Part shown: positions 37,443-46,320 of the stretch, piece by piece
Layout: each line of letters begins with the position of its first letter
Numbering within the stretch: the stretch's first letter is position 1
DNA from: Gelidibacter japonicus
GTDB taxonomy: Bacteria; Bacteroidota; Bacteroidia; Flavobacteriales; Flavobacteriaceae
Assembly (NCBI RefSeq): GCF_010725055.1
Contig: NZ_BJKB01000001.1
Coordinates: forward strand, 434,001 to 498,000
Length of the DNA stretch: 64,000 nt
Reading direction: 5' to 3'
Program-made: the position numbers and the translations under genes
The notes under the pieces: generated by a model
Database searches by the model: none
What the model was told of the DNA's origin: nothing
The model's input: the letters and a program-made list of their open reading frames with translations, nothing else

Positions 37443-38270
37443 CTACATGAATGTATAATCAGATTTATTGATCGATTTTTGAATTTCTTCAAGCCCTATG
37501 CATTCCATAGTGGCACTCTCTTTTTTCTTTTTGAGATTTTTCATGTCCATATGGATCATTAAAATTTTATCGTCTTCATTGAAATAATCCTTAAGCGCAT
37601 CGGGGATTTTTGTCTTGCTGTTTTTATAAATGTCATCAAAGCTTATCTCTGCATCCGTTATAAAATACATGGTCATCTCATAGTCCTCATTGACCGCTTT
37701 GACGCCTTTACAATCAAACCCGTTTATGGTCTGGTCAGGCAATGTTTCAAAAGTGAAATTTTCGGAAACTTCATTGGTTTCCTCTATGCCCAAATCATCT
37801 GGCATCTGATTGACCATGCCAATATTGCTACCTTCCGACGCCATAAATACGGCCATAATGTTTTGATCGGTATCCATGACCGTGAACATATTGTTCATCA
37901 TGGCAGAAGTGAATCCGAAATAAGCTACATCAGGTTTTAGATAATAATCAAATACGATCTCCCCTTCTTTAGTGGACATTTTTAGTGTATATTTCCAAGT
38001 AAAATCATAAGTATCGGCAACCAATGAAGGATCCGCCTTTTCTTTACTTCCTCCAAACGGATTGATATCAAATATTTGATCCATGGACCGGGTTGCTTTT
38101 TCAGCAGCCTTATCGGCCGTTTTTTCAATGACCGCATTCTCTACGCGCTGTTCCACCCGTTTTTTAAGTTTTTTTAGAAATTGTGCATTGACATCTGGCA
38201 CAAAAACCAGACAGCACAGTAATAATATCAAATAATGGGACGGCTTTGTTTTAACTTTTAATGGTTTCAT
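37443..38270 (-). CDS. Exported DUF4412-like protein
   Basis: A 275-residue exported protein. A long hydrophobic signal (about 12-30, ending DVNAQ) is followed by a basic/acidic helix (LKKLKKRVEQRVENAVIEKTADKAAEKA in several turns), then a domain with IVFDYYLKPDVAYFG, FETLPDQTINGFDCKGVKA and MTMYFITDAEISF, which matches the DUF4412 style of outer-membrane-associated proteins. Function unknown. Three bases separate it from the LPGD-repeat gene upstream and 39 from the beta-helix gene downstream. Confidence 0.72.
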   Translation of the reverse strand: MKPLKVKTKPSHYLILLLCCLVFVPDVNAQFLKKLKKRVEQRVENAVIEKTADKAAEKATRSMDQIFDINPFGGSKEKADPSLVADTYDFTWKYTLKMSTKEGEIVFDYYLKPDVAYFGFTSAMMNNMFTVMDTDQNIMAVFMASEGSNIGMVNQMPDDLGIEETNEVSENFTFETLPDQTINGFDCKGVKAVNEDYEMTMYFITDAEISFDDIYKNSKTKIPDALKDYFNEDDKILMIHMDMKNLKKKKESATMECIGLEEIQKSINKSDYTFM

Positions 38271-38273
38271 GAG

Positions 38274-38723
38274 TTATAGGGTATTAAAAATGATTTGTGA
38301 AGCATTCACTTCCTTAACTTTAACCTTTGATCTATCAAGTGAGAACATGTCGCCAGGCAAATACATATCTCCAGGCAAAAACATATCTCCGGGAAGAAAT
38401 AGATCTCCGGGAAGAAACAGATCACCTGGTAATTTCTTTTTATCGGTGTACATGGTAATGACCGCTCCTTTGTTAGGCCTGACCATATTATTCGCTATTT
38501 TATAACTGCCTTTTAACTCCCCAAAAAAGAATTTTTTATTTGGGTGTTTTTTTACCAGCATTTCTGCTCTTTCTTTTTCGAAAAGCTCTAAACTTTCAAT
38601 TTTGTTCGACTTTTCATGGACTACAAATACCACTTTGGTAGATTTCAACTGTCGCCTCTGTGAATAGGTTTGTTGTACAGCAAAACCCAATACAATTAGA
38701 CATACGATAATTTTAGATTTCAT
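38274..38723 (-). CDS. Exported protein with LPGD hexapeptide repeats, first gene of the surface operon
   Basis: A 149-residue exported protein. The signal peptide (KSKIIVCLIVLGFAVQQTYSQ) is followed by a domain of about 75 residues with VVFVVHEKSNKIESLELFEKE and KKFFFGELKGSYKI. Five tandem hexapeptides of the form LPGD(L/M)(F/Y) then occupy about residues 98-127, and a short tail ends SQIIFNTL. The repeat should form a stiff, regularly turning rod with an acidic residue in each unit. As the first gene after promoter P1 it is the likely lead product of the operon. I recognise no named family. Confidence 0.7.
   Translation of the reverse strand: MKSKIIVCLIVLGFAVQQTYSQRRQLKSTKVVFVVHEKSNKIESLELFEKERAEMLVKKHPNKKFFFGELKGSYKIANNMVRPNKGAVITMYTDKKKLPGDLFLPGDLFLPGDMFLPGDMYLPGDMFSLDRSKVKVKEVNASQIIFNTL
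38343..38432 (-). repeat. Five 18-base tandem repeats encoding LPGD(L/M)(F/Y)
   Basis: Ninety bases inside the first surface-operon gene consist of five in-frame 18-base units. Neighbouring units differ at a few positions, often silently (the Pro, Gly and Asp codons vary). That pattern suggests selection for the peptide repeat rather than a very recent slippage. Confidence 0.85.
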
Positions 38724-38750
38724 TTTGATTTGATTTAGAATGATTTATCT

Positions 38751-38779
38751 TTAGTGGTGAGAAAAAACCTATTGTTAAC
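38751..38779 (-). promoter_or_regulatory. P1: GTTAAC-N18-ACTAA motif, proposed ECF sigma promoter of the surface operon
   Basis: On the minus strand, GTTAAC (complement of 38774-38779) is followed 18 bases later by ACTAA (complement of 38751-38755), then AGATAAAT. The ATG of the first surface-operon gene lies 28 bases beyond ACTAA. The same two boxes with identical spacing occur at 44776-44804 and 49916-49944. The layout of a -35 and a -10 box fits an alternative (ECF) sigma promoter; the assignment to the sigma factors here is inferred. Confidence 0.6.
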
Positions 38780-38807
38780 ATTTTCTTAGTAAAATCTTCA
38801 AAATTAT

Positions 38808-39359
38808 ATGGAGCACAATTACGTGGATGCTTTAAAAGATAATAACGACAAGATTGTCAGAGAACTTTATGGGCGACATAGAGCTGAATTTTTTGGTTTT
38901 TCAAGAACATATCGCATCTCAGAAAATGATAGTGCTGACATTTATCAAGAGGCGTTTTTAGCCATGAGAAAACATGCCATCTCAGGGAAGCTAAATGAGG
39001 TCAACTGCAGTTTTAAAACCTATCTCTTTGGAATTGGAAAATATTTGATTTTTAATAAGCATAAAGCTGATGCTTCTATGAGTCACTACAATGGAAATCT
39101 CCATAATTCTGATTCAGATTACGAAAGTATCAGTGTTGACATCACTAATGAACTGACAGAACAGCAAAGGCTATTGAGGCATTATTTCAAACAATTAGGA
39201 AAAAGTTGCCAGCAAATGTTAACATTGAGCTTTTATAGAGGACTAACCAATGAGGAAATAGCAAAACAATACGGTTATGAAAGTGAAGCGGTAGTACGAA
39301 GTCAAAAATCGCGTTGCCTTAAAACACTGAAAAACCTGATCAAAACATCCCCAAGATGA
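38808..39359 (+). CDS. ECF-type RNA polymerase sigma factor (copy 1)
   Basis: A 183-residue sigma-70-family factor of ECF size. Region 2 includes DSADIYQEAFLAMRKHAISGK (about 44-64) and SFKTYLFGIGKYLIF. Region 4 is QQMLTLSFYRGLTNEEIAKQYGYESEAVVRSQKSRCLKTLKNLI, a helix-turn-helix. It closely resembles the sigma factor at 44861-45418, sharing for example DIYQEAF, RKHAI-GKL, KTYLFGIGK and VVRSQKSRCLK. The start lies 84 bases from the divergent surface operon. Its stop overlaps the start of the TPR protein gene by four bases, so the two are translationally coupled. Confidence 0.9.
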   Translation: MEHNYVDALKDNNDKIVRELYGRHRAEFFGFSRTYRISENDSADIYQEAFLAMRKHAISGKLNEVNCSFKTYLFGIGKYLIFNKHKADASMSHYNGNLHNSDSDYESISVDITNELTEQQRLLRHYFKQLGKSCQQMLTLSFYRGLTNEEIAKQYGYESEAVVRSQKSRCLKTLKNLIKTSPR

Positions 39360-40087
39360 CAATTAATGAAACACTAATAGAAAAAAAGTTTTCTAATGAC
39401 CTGACAGAAGCAGAGCTTCTGGAATTTAAAAAACTTTATGAAACTGATGATGCTTTTAAACAAGAGGTCGATTTTCTGAAAAATGTGCAACGGGTTTCTG
39501 AAACCGAAGATGATGCCCTTTTTAGAAATCAATTGGCAACTTATGAAACTGAGATTTCGCCAAAGAAGGTATTTCTTAACTCCAAGTGGATAAAACCTTT
39601 CTCAGCCATAGCTGCAATCTTCATCATCACTATAAGCATTAGTCTTTTCATGAACAAAGACATCAATAATGACAGCTTATTCAGTTCTTATTTTGAACCT
39701 TCGAAAAATGTGAGCGCTCCGATTGTACGTTCAGAAAAAGATGAACACCTTACAAACAGGGCGTTTATTGCCTATAGTGAAGCCGATTATCAACAGGCCA
39801 CCTCGCTTTTTCAAAAAGCTTTTGAACAAACGGGAAATTCGGAGTTATTGCTTTATGAAGGCAATGCTCTCTTGGCTATGGACAAAGTGACGGAAGCCAT
39901 TGAAGTTTTCAAGACCCACCTCACCTATTCTGACGCTTTGACCAACAGAACGCATTGGTATTTGGCATTGGCTTATGTAAAGTCCGACCAACTTGATAAA
40001 GCAAAACAAGAACTCACGATCTATATTGATTCTGAAGAAAAATTCAAAAAAACTGAGGCCAAATCACTTCTTAAAAAACTTAAATAA
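39356..40087 (+). CDS. Membrane-spanning TPR protein, anti-sigma-like topology (copy 1)
   Basis: A 243-residue protein. The N-terminal 75 residues (ETLIEKKFSNDLTEAELLEFKKLYETDDAFKQEV in part) look like the short cytosolic domain of Bacteroidota anti-sigma proteins, without a zinc site. One membrane helix lies at about 80-98. Immediately after it is the segment LFSSYFEPSKNVSAPIVR, conserved in copy 2, and then a periplasmic TPR domain of about three repeats. It is coupled to the sigma gene, as expected for its regulator. Its 3' end overlaps the convergent CHAT gene by 24 bases. Confidence 0.8.
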   Translation: MTINETLIEKKFSNDLTEAELLEFKKLYETDDAFKQEVDFLKNVQRVSETEDDALFRNQLATYETEISPKKVFLNSKWIKPFSAIAAIFIITISISLFMNKDINNDSLFSSYFEPSKNVSAPIVRSEKDEHLTNRAFIAYSEADYQQATSLFQKAFEQTGNSELLLYEGNALLAMDKVTEAIEVFKTHLTYSDALTNRTHWYLALAYVKSDQLDKAKQELTIYIDSEEKFKKTEAKSLLKKLK

Positions 40088-43000
40088 CCTTTTTCTGAAT
40101 AATCCCAAAGCAAGCATCGGTAAAACAGAAAGGTAAATCCAGTAATTTTGTTTTTCAACAAGTGCATCTGTATTGCCTGAAAGTACAAATCCCGACCAGT
40201 AATACGGATGTTTCAACAAATCGTCGTCGGTATGTTTCAAATAATCCAATTTAGCATTTTTAAGTGCTTCATCTTTGGTCTCGCCCAATTTTAAATGTTC
40301 GTAAAAATACATCATGATTTTTGCGGTGGCTTCATCATCTACTTTCCACAAACTGACCACCGTACTCGGAACACCTGCATAACTGAAGGCACGCGATAGG
40401 CTAATCACGCCTTCGCCATTTTCATAAAAACCGCTGCCCGTGTCGCAAGCGCTCAATACCGCCAAATCGGCATCTAAACTTTCATTATAAAGTTCCGAAA
40501 TAAACAATTGATTATTGGTCTCACCATAAAAGTTCAAGGACGAAAACTCTGGATGCGATTCATGTATATTGGAGTGCATGGCTAAATGCAGGATATTAAA
40601 ACCCTCAACACTTTCAAGAAACTCTTTTTTTGATGCATTGATATAACTCTTTCCATCAAATATTTTAAAAATAGCCATCACCTCATCTGACGCCTTTGGC
40701 AGTTTGCTTTTACTATTGGATGCAGAAAATGCACCGACCTGAATAGGTTCAAAATTTGAATTGGTGTTTTTTTGCTCTTGAAACAAAGACAACGAGGAGG
40801 CATAACTGACTGAAGGCATTTCATCATCCAACAGAAGCGATTCGAACGGAAAATAATTCAAGGCACCGTCTGGAATTATAATTAATCTATTATAGGATTT
40901 AAAGTCGATGGCATTGAACAATAAATCACGCATCGTATTAAATGACATCTCATAATCTGGTTTTCTTTGCTTTAAAATGTCCAAGCAGATTTTTAAGGTA
41001 TTTAGAGTCTTGGTTTTGTCCTGTGGCGACAATAACTCAATGCCCTTATTAGAAATCAAAAAGGTATGCAGGTGCTTATCTGTAAGAAGATACTTTAAAA
41101 TCAATTCATCGTTTTTCAAGGCGTTTTGCAACGGAGCAATTTCGAAATTTTTGACATTTAAATCATAATAGGTTTTATTCTCATGTTTAATGGAGTCCTG
41201 AATTTTGACCAAATCATTTTTCAGTTCGTAGATTTTTCTCTTCCACAGTGCTAGTTTTTCTTCAGAATTGCCATCAACCTTCAACACCGCCCTCTGATAA
41301 AAATTAAGTTCTGCTTTTATATCATCTTCAATAGTTATAAAATGTTCAGAAACAATAATATCCTGACGTTGATTGTTAAACATAAATTTTGACAGGGTCA
41401 ATTTGGAACCGTTATTTTCAATGGTGTTTATAATTTTGGACAATAATATAGGTTTTGATTCCTGCATCAGTCCCACTTCTACCAAACGTTCATTGATATC
41501 ATCAAAAATTGTAAACAGACGTTCATTATAGCGTTGACCCAAATACAATTGATTGAAAATTTTTGCTGCAAAAAAATAGCGATGGCTGGCCCTTGTCAGA
41601 TATTCCTTAGTGTTTTCTCTTTCATAAAGTTGAAGATAAAAATCGCCCATAGTCAAGAAGCCTTCAATGATTTCGAAAGAAACCAATGCTCCTGAACCTG
41701 AAGTTCCCACATATTCTACCTCATCATCGGAATCGTTCAAAAGAGTATAGGCATCGTCAAAATATGCTTTTGCTTTCTCATTATCATTTAATGCCCGTGC
41801 TGTTTCAGCGTTTAAAATGGCCAGTTCAAATTTGGAATTGATTTCGTTTATTTCATTTAAACCATTCAATTCTTCCAATAATAACTGAGCTTCAGATTGT
41901 TTTTGAACTTTTAACAACAATCTAATTTTGTACAACAAATATTCATGAGGCTTGGTATAGTACACATCTTGATATTGCTGTTGGATGTCAATGGCCCTAT
42001 CCATAACCCTCAGCGCTTCTTCAGGCTTCTCATCATCAAGAAAAGATGCATAAAACTTTAATGTAGAACTCAAAATGTTGGTTTCAAAACTGTGAAGTTT
42101 CTTATCAGAATCAATGGTCCTTAAAATATGGTCTATATACGAAAGGGATTTGGCGGTATCCTTTTTTCTGGAATAATGCAACATCAAATCATACCATTCG
42201 GACAATTGGCTCTTATAAACTTCCTCCTTGTTTCTGAAAAAGGAATTCGTTCCTCTATTTTTAGCCCGTGTTCTTAACTCATTTTTCTTTAAAATATAGG
42301 CTTCGGCTTTTTCAAAATCGCCATAATAGGAATACCAAAAGAACAAATTCCCATAGCATACATGTAGAAATTTTTCAAGGCTTTCATCGTTGAGATTTTC
42401 CCAAATACTCTGCGCTTTCAATAGCGACTCCAATTCCCTTTTTCTTAGGCCCAATTTCCTGTACTGAACGGAAATATTATTATAGGCAAGAGCAACATCG
42501 TGATTTTCTTCACCAATACTGTTCCTATATAAATCTAATGAGATCTGATAATTTTCAACTGATTTTGAATAATCTCCCAATTGTCCGTATATGTACCCAA
42601 TATCATAAATCAGATCCACAAAATTTTTGTCAGAGCTTGTTAGCGTATCCTTCAAAAACTCATAACCCAATTTTGCTTGCTCCAAAGCGTGTTTCCAATT
42701 GCCTAAATAAGCCGTTTGATGATAGACCCTACTCTGAATTTGATGTTGAAAAATTCGATCTGGACGCTCCATTCCATCTAATAGATCCTTGGCTTTCAAA
42801 GCCGATTGAAGCGCACTGTCCAAATATTGTTGCTGCACTTTTTGAGTGATTATCTTGTCTGGTCTGTAATAGTTGTAGCTATCAAATTCGTAGTCGCAGG
42901 ATTTGGCGTGATGGTACTTTGCGTTAAGGTAGGCTCTGTAATCCTTTGACGAATTATGATATTGTTTTAACGCTTGTTTTCTAACCGAAATGGCCTTTTT

Positions 43001-43126
43001 ATAAGAACCTTCCTTGGTTAGGGAATCCGCAAGAATGGTTAGGGCATCTTTGCGATAAATGCTTTGGGAATATCCAAAAGACAGCCAAAATATAGACAGG
43101 AAAACGAAAACAAGACATCTCATCAT
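40064..43126 (-). CDS. Exported TPR-CHAT protease (copy 1)
   Basis: A 1020-residue protein with a signal peptide (about 1-20, ending GYSQ), a long series of TPR-like helical pairs (about 22-560), a coiled section, and a C-terminal CHAT (caspase-like) protease domain. The catalytic dyad is visible: His851 in LHLAMHS and Cys894 in LSACDTGSG, followed by GEGVISLSRAFSYAGVPSTVVSLWKV. A membrane helix (about 995-1010) and a basic tail FRKRLFKFFKK end the protein. The protease should thus face the periplasm, tethered to the inner membrane. It converges with the sigma/TPR pair and is a likely partner of that pair. Confidence 0.88.
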   Translation of the reverse strand: MMRCLVFVFLSIFWLSFGYSQSIYRKDALTILADSLTKEGSYKKAISVRKQALKQYHNSSKDYRAYLNAKYHHAKSCDYEFDSYNYYRPDKIITQKVQQQYLDSALQSALKAKDLLDGMERPDRIFQHQIQSRVYHQTAYLGNWKHALEQAKLGYEFLKDTLTSSDKNFVDLIYDIGYIYGQLGDYSKSVENYQISLDLYRNSIGEENHDVALAYNNISVQYRKLGLRKRELESLLKAQSIWENLNDESLEKFLHVCYGNLFFWYSYYGDFEKAEAYILKKNELRTRAKNRGTNSFFRNKEEVYKSQLSEWYDLMLHYSRKKDTAKSLSYIDHILRTIDSDKKLHSFETNILSSTLKFYASFLDDEKPEEALRVMDRAIDIQQQYQDVYYTKPHEYLLYKIRLLLKVQKQSEAQLLLEELNGLNEINEINSKFELAILNAETARALNDNEKAKAYFDDAYTLLNDSDDEVEYVGTSGSGALVSFEIIEGFLTMGDFYLQLYERENTKEYLTRASHRYFFAAKIFNQLYLGQRYNERLFTIFDDINERLVEVGLMQESKPILLSKIINTIENNGSKLTLSKFMFNNQRQDIIVSEHFITIEDDIKAELNFYQRAVLKVDGNSEEKLALWKRKIYELKNDLVKIQDSIKHENKTYYDLNVKNFEIAPLQNALKNDELILKYLLTDKHLHTFLISNKGIELLSPQDKTKTLNTLKICLDILKQRKPDYEMSFNTMRDLLFNAIDFKSYNRLIIIPDGALNYFPFESLLLDDEMPSVSYASSLSLFQEQKNTNSNFEPIQVGAFSASNSKSKLPKASDEVMAIFKIFDGKSYINASKKEFLESVEGFNILHLAMHSNIHESHPEFSSLNFYGETNNQLFISELYNESLDADLAVLSACDTGSGFYENGEGVISLSRAFSYAGVPSTVVSLWKVDDEATAKIMMYFYEHLKLGETKDEALKNAKLDYLKHTDDDLLKHPYYWSGFVLSGNTDALVEKQNYWIYLSVLPMLALGLFRKRLFKFFKK

Positions 43127-43540
43127 AAGTCTGTTTAAACTTCTTAAATTTAAACAATTAACTCAATGAATTACAGATTTATCTTACTATTTTTCAAATT
43201 CAGTTTTCGTCAATTTTCTATAAAATCCCCAAATATGTGTCATTAAATGAAGTGTCGTATTCCAGTCCATAGCCAGAAATCCTTTCGATAGCTGAGCGAG
43301 AAAACACGATGGTTCCGGTAATCTGCACAATTTCTAAATACCCGCAAAATGCGCCAAGAAAGCCATTACTTTAGGATCAAAAACATGACGTATTTCAATA
43401 AAATTTATCGTTTTCTTATATAATTTCTTAAGGGATTTGATGGTTCGTCTAAGGTTCCAAATTCATTGTTCACAACTGTCCCTAAAGCATTATCTGATGT
43501 TAGAATTAGAGTACATCTTCCTGGCACCACATGACTGTTT
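43127..43540. other. Upstream region of CHAT copy 1; first part duplicated near 51 kb
   Basis: No gene. The first 110 bases, including TTTAAATTTAAAC and TTAACTCA, are matched by 51047-51158 upstream of the third CHAT relic, so this is the ancestral CHAT leader. The rest, to the propeller gene, holds nothing I recognise. Confidence 0.6.
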
Positions 43541-44565
43541 TTAATTTTTTGTGACGAAAACACCGTTTACGTTCGCATCATCGGTGCCATCTGTTAAATT
43601 GATTGGTACACCGTTTTTCCATATTCTTGCGTTCGATGGATAGGGTTCATTATTTTTATTTCCTCCCACATACACATCGTTTCCTAAAACAAAACTGGAA
43701 TTAATATATGAAAATTCGTTTTCATCACTTATTGAAGTTTCTGTCCCGTTTTTCCACATTTTTATAATTCTACTATCTTTTCTATATTCTTGACCAAATG
43801 CATAAACATCCTTGCCTGACACAAAAACGGAGGTTGCTACCACATCATTTGATCCGTTGGATAAATAAACAGGGACCCCATTTTTCCAAATCCGAGCTTT
43901 ATTTGCACCACTGTGATCATTGCCCGCAACATATACATCATTTCCAGAAACAAACACGGATGATGCATCTGAATTAACCGCATCGTTTAGAGTTAATTTC
44001 ACATTGTTCTTCCATAAAACAGCATATTCACTGTTGTTTATAATCTCATATCCCGCAACATACACATCGCCATTAGCCACAAACACCGAGATTGCTCCAG
44101 ACTGATTTGTACCATCCGTAAGGGAAGTTTTAATACCGTTTTTCCATAGTACGGCGTGATATTTATTGTTTCTTACTTCAATTCCTGCAACAAACACATC
44201 ATTGTTAACTACAAAAAGTGATTCTGCATAACTGCTATTAGTTCCTTGAGACAATACACTTTTTACACCATTTTTCCATAATATGGGAACAAGTGACGTT
44301 TCAGTTTCTTCAATAATTAATATATAAACATCTGTTCTAAAACATAAATGGCTTTAGCTTCAGCATTATATGTTCCATCGGTTAATGGAGTGGCTACCCC
44401 GTTTTTCCACATTTTAGCTGTACGATTTACGCCATTGTACTCATGTCCCACCGCATATACATGGGTTACTGCTTCAGGTATGTCTTGATTGTCATCCTCT
44501 TTACTGCACGAAGATGAGAAACAAATTAGTAGAAAAAATGTACTGAGTTTTAATATGGTTTTCAT
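43541..44565 (-). pseudogene. Seven-repeat propeller-like lipoprotein, broken by a frameshift
   Basis: Two adjoining minus-strand frames form one gene. The first (44317-44565) has a lipobox FSSSC and ends MFIY-stop; the second continues the pattern from about 44338. Seven repeats of about 40-45 residues each contain (K/R)xWKNGxxxxL and VFVxGNDVYVAG, consistent with a seven-bladed propeller. The break falls at a run of four A (44339-44342); one more base would restore VFRTDVYILIIEE in frame. It is either a recent inactivation or a sequencing error. Promoter motif P2 lies about 210 bases upstream and the second sigma gene is divergent. Confidence 0.75.
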
Positions 44566-44775
44566 TATCTATCGATTTTTAGTTTTAATATTTAAGTTTT
44601 CAAAGCGTATAGTGAACTTTCAATGTTTATATAGCATTATGGCCATGACATAACTTAATTTGTTGTTTAAATTTTTAATGACGAAACCACTATCGGTAGT
44701 GGTTTTCGACGCTAAAGTTAATCAGGCTTTGATTTTTTAGAAAAGTTCATAATGTTCTATTTTCTGCATTCACCT

Positions 44776-44804
44776 TTAGTAGGTTATAGAATTTAAAGGT
44801 TAAC
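44776..44804 (-). promoter_or_regulatory. P2: GTTAAC-N18-ACTAA motif upstream of the propeller gene
   Basis: On the minus strand GTTAAC (complement of 44799-44804) and ACTAA (complement of 44776-44780) are exactly 18 bases apart and followed by AGGTGAAT, matching P1 and P3. It reads toward the propeller gene at 44565, giving a leader of about 200 bases. It also lies in the divergent region 56 bases before the sigma gene start. Confidence 0.58.
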
Positions 44805-44860
44805 ATTAGTTTCTAAGTATTTTTATATTATTTATCTTAGGTTTCATTATTACATACTAA

Positions 44861-45418
44861 ATGGAAGAAAAACACATTAAATCTTTTATCCATGGAAAGC
44901 CTAAAGAGATCCAAGAACTCTACACGACCCATAAAGATGCTTTTTTGAACTTTGGAATGAAGTACGGCTTAGACTATGACGATCTTATTGACATCTACCA
45001 AGAAGCTTTTATTGCCTTAAGAAAACATGCCATCAATGGCAAATTAGCCAATGTAAAAAGCTCCTTAAAAACCTATCTATTTGGTATCGGAAAATTCATG
45101 ATTTATGATTTATTAAAAGAGAAAAAGAAAACCACGACGTTAAACACAGATACTGTATCAAAATATGCTCATATTGAACCAGTGGCTGTAGAATTCGAAA
45201 ACGAAGAACTTACCATAGAACAACAACTATTGAGAACCCATTTTAACAAATTAGGAAAAAAATGCAGAGAATTGTTAACCTTATTCTATTATAGAGGACT
45301 AACTATCGACGACATTGTTGAATTTACAGGTTATACAAACGGAAGTGTAGTCAGAAGTCAAAAGTCAAGATGTTTAAAAAGCTTGAAGGAAATGATTAAA
45401 TCCCAAAGTAATGAATAA
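44861..45418 (+). CDS. ECF-type RNA polymerase sigma factor (copy 2)
   Basis: A 185-residue ECF-size sigma factor. Region 2 holds DLIDIYQEAFIALRKHAINGKL and SLKTYLFGIGKFMIYDLL; region 4 holds CRELLTLFYYRGLTIDDIVEFTGYTNGSVVRSQKSRCLKSL. The similarity to copy 1 is strong in both DNA-contact regions, especially the recognition helix VVRSQKSRCLK, so both may read the same promoters. Its stop overlaps the following TPR gene start by eight bases. It is divergent from the propeller gene. Confidence 0.9.
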   Translation: MEEKHIKSFIHGKPKEIQELYTTHKDAFLNFGMKYGLDYDDLIDIYQEAFIALRKHAINGKLANVKSSLKTYLFGIGKFMIYDLLKEKKKTTTLNTDTVSKYAHIEPVAVEFENEELTIEQQLLRTHFNKLGKKCRELLTLFYYRGLTIDDIVEFTGYTNGSVVRSQKSRCLKSLKEMIKSQSNE

Positions 45419-46127
45419 AGACGAGTTAATAGAAAAGTATATTCAAAATAGGCTTTCGTCAGCCGAACAGCTCGAATTTGACACCTTGTTATCAAGTGAT
45501 GACGCCTTTAAAAAAGAGGTGGAATTTCATATTAATATAAAGAAAGTCGCTCAACACGAAGACGATATTGCATTTAGAGAATTAGTAACTGGTTTCGAAA
45601 CTAAAAAACCTCAAAAAAGAAGACTATTTAATACAAAATGGTTGGCCGCGGCAAGCATCGTTTTATTATTAGGTTTATCCTATTTTTTTAATGTTAACAA
45701 TACCGCCAATACTAATGAGCTCTTTAACAATTACTTCGAACCTTACAGAAACGTTATTGAGCCTATAGAGCGAGGAACAACAGAGCAAAATGAAAAAACA
45801 ATGGCTTTTACGGCTTATGAAAAAGGAAATTATGACGAGGCAGTAAGGTTATTTACAAATTTATATACTTCCACTAAAGAGCCTTATTACTTATTCTATA
45901 AAGCAAATGCATTATTAAAGTTAGACAGGGCCTATGAGGCCTTACCTTTATTAAAAGAACATCTTAAAACAAAAGACAGCTTAACCGATAAAACACCGTG
46001 GTATATGGCATTGGCTTATTTAAAACTCGAAGATAAAGCAAATGCAAAAAAGTTATTGCAACAAGTAATTACAGAGGAAAAATTCAATAGCAAAGAAGCA
46101 AAAAAATTATTAAAAGAGTTTGACTGA
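45411..46127 (+). CDS. Membrane-spanning TPR protein, anti-sigma-like topology (copy 2)
   Basis: A 238-residue counterpart of the protein at 39356. The cytosolic part (KDELIEKYIQNRLSSAEQLEFDTLLSSDDAFKKEVEFH in outline) is followed by a membrane helix at about 77-94, the shared segment LFNNYFEPYRNVIEPIER, and a periplasmic TPR domain ending KKLLQQVITEEKFNSKEAKKLL. The N-terminal heptads look able to bind the partner sigma. Translation is coupled to the sigma gene by overlap. A gap of 190 bases separates it from the convergent CHAT gene. Confidence 0.8.
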   Translation: MNKDELIEKYIQNRLSSAEQLEFDTLLSSDDAFKKEVEFHINIKKVAQHEDDIAFRELVTGFETKKPQKRRLFNTKWLAAASIVLLLGLSYFFNVNNTANTNELFNNYFEPYRNVIEPIERGTTEQNEKTMAFTAYEKGNYDEAVRLFTNLYTSTKEPYYLFYKANALLKLDRAYEALPLLKEHLKTKDSLTDKTPWYMALAYLKLEDKANAKKLLQQVITEEKFNSKEAKKLLKEFD

Positions 46128-46320
46128 TACCTTATGGAATTAAACACGACGTTAAAAAATTATATTGGCACAACCTGTAAGTCAGGACATGGGTTTAGCT
46201 TTTTTTGCCACTAATTCTCGAATGAAACTGGTTAGGGGAAATTTAATTATCACGAATAAAATCTATAGTTTTATCTAAAAAAATTAGTGTTGATCTTTTT
46301 TTACAGCCTACAATATATTA

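Noticed and set aside
38774-38808. The GTTAAC at 38774 as a plus-strand promoter for sigma copy 1
   Set aside because: It lies only 28 bases before the sigma start codon and has no second box in that direction; the minus-strand reading fits fully.
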